A stretch of 12,718 bases of DNA from Opitutales bacterium (GTDB taxonomy: Bacteria > Verrucomicrobiota > Verrucomicrobiia > Opitutales > Opitutaceae): the NCBI GenBank assembly GCA_021772595.1, contig JAJFLS010000412.1, positions 1-12,718 of the forward strand, in the 5' to 3' direction. This document shows positions 12,513-12,718 of the stretch, one piece after another. The first letter of the stretch is position 1; every line of letters begins with the position of its first letter. The notes beneath the pieces are model-generated. The model was not told the DNA's origin. It did no database searches and saw nothing but the letters and a program-made list of their open reading frames with translations. The translations under genes were made by a program, and so were the position numbers.

Positions 12513-12683
12513 TCGAGTTCTTTATCGCAAGGGTGCAGGATTGAACCTTTATTCACCCTATCGTTGTTAGATCGAGGGCGAGGGTTTTCAAGCGATTCTC
12601 AGTCATGGTGGAAACTGTATCGAATATTTGAACACTGAGGTCAACGAGAACGGAGCCTGTGTTGGTTGCATAGGTTTGAATCC

Positions 12684-12706
12684 ACGCCGAGTTTCGGCGT
12701 CGCTAC
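12684..12706 (-). repeat. GTAG-headed hairpin (type i)
   Basis: On the minus strand GTAG (12703-12706), CG, then ACGCCGA and TCGGCGT (7-bp stem) around a 3-nt loop. It matches no other stem in the window. Confidence 0.7.
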
Positions 12707-12718
12707 GGGGTGATAGCT

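Larger units (their letters stand above)
12456..12718. other. Gene-less window end
   Basis: No coding region is supported. The stretch holds two CGGAG-type repeats (12484-12512, 12631-12655) and a GTAG-headed hairpin at 12684-12706. The next gene presumably begins beyond the window. Confidence 0.55.

Noticed and set aside
12565..12618. Possible 17-residue minus-strand peptide beginning MTENRLKT
   Set aside because: No ribosome-binding site, terminator or neighbour supports it; too short to distinguish from chance.
1..12718. RAYT or other transposase responsible for the palindromes
   Set aside because: No open frame shows the Y1 transposase HUH and tyrosine motifs or any DDE pattern; any such gene must lie outside the window.

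Overview
The window looks like chromosomal DNA from a Verrucomicrobiota bacterium, probably of the Opitutae/Puniceicoccales type. This is inferred from exported DUF1080 (3-keto-disaccharide hydrolase-like) proteins, a GDSL esterase fused to DUF1080, an exported PHP-domain protein, many genes without a clear Shine-Dalgarno site, and intergenic DNA packed with short palindromes and quasi-periodic repeats. No rRNA, tRNA, CRISPR array, transposase or phage gene was seen.

Layout. Positions 1-1320, minus strand: a 3-hydroxyisobutyrate dehydrogenase-like enzyme and, upstream of it, a 93-residue protein of unknown role. Positions 1321-1645: a gene-less stretch with two palindromes. Positions 1646-3245, plus strand: an RluA-family pseudouridine synthase and a small lipoprotein. 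Positions 3311-6969, minus strand: an SDR oxidoreductase, then a VIT1/CCC1-type iron or manganese transporter whose stop overlaps (GTGA) the start of a 708-residue protein joining a DUF455 ferritin-like di-iron domain to an ATP-grasp ligase-like half. Positions 7053-7134: a perfect 26-nt inverted pair between divergent genes. Positions 7175-9875, plus strand: the exported PHP-domain protein and the exported SGNH/GDSL-DUF1080 fusion. Positions 9876-11366: about 1.5 kb holding only one gene, a 31-residue lysine-rich protein with its own terminator, set in dense repeats. Positions 11367-12128, minus strand: a second exported DUF1080 protein. Positions 12129-12718: more repeats and no gene I can support.

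Two things stand out. First, the transporter and the ferritin-like/ATP-grasp fusion form a translationally coupled pair, recalling the covalent ferritin-VIT1 fusion MbfA but with an ATP-grasp module added. Second, the intergenic DNA is built from two structural classes. One is a set of at least eight sequence types of GTAG-headed hairpins, as in REP elements mobilised by RAYT transposases. The other is short trimeric repeats of a 5-6 base word (GCGAAG, CAGAT, CGGAT, CGGAG, CGAAT) at 8-11 nt spacing. The GCGAAG trimers occur as inverted pairs forming two 97-nt elements of identical length, plus a third that appears to have been split by a composite repeat cassette also present just upstream.

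The exported PHP, GDSL-DUF1080 and DUF1080 proteins suggest periplasmic handling of plant or algal glycans or glycosides, but the substrate cannot be read from the sequence.
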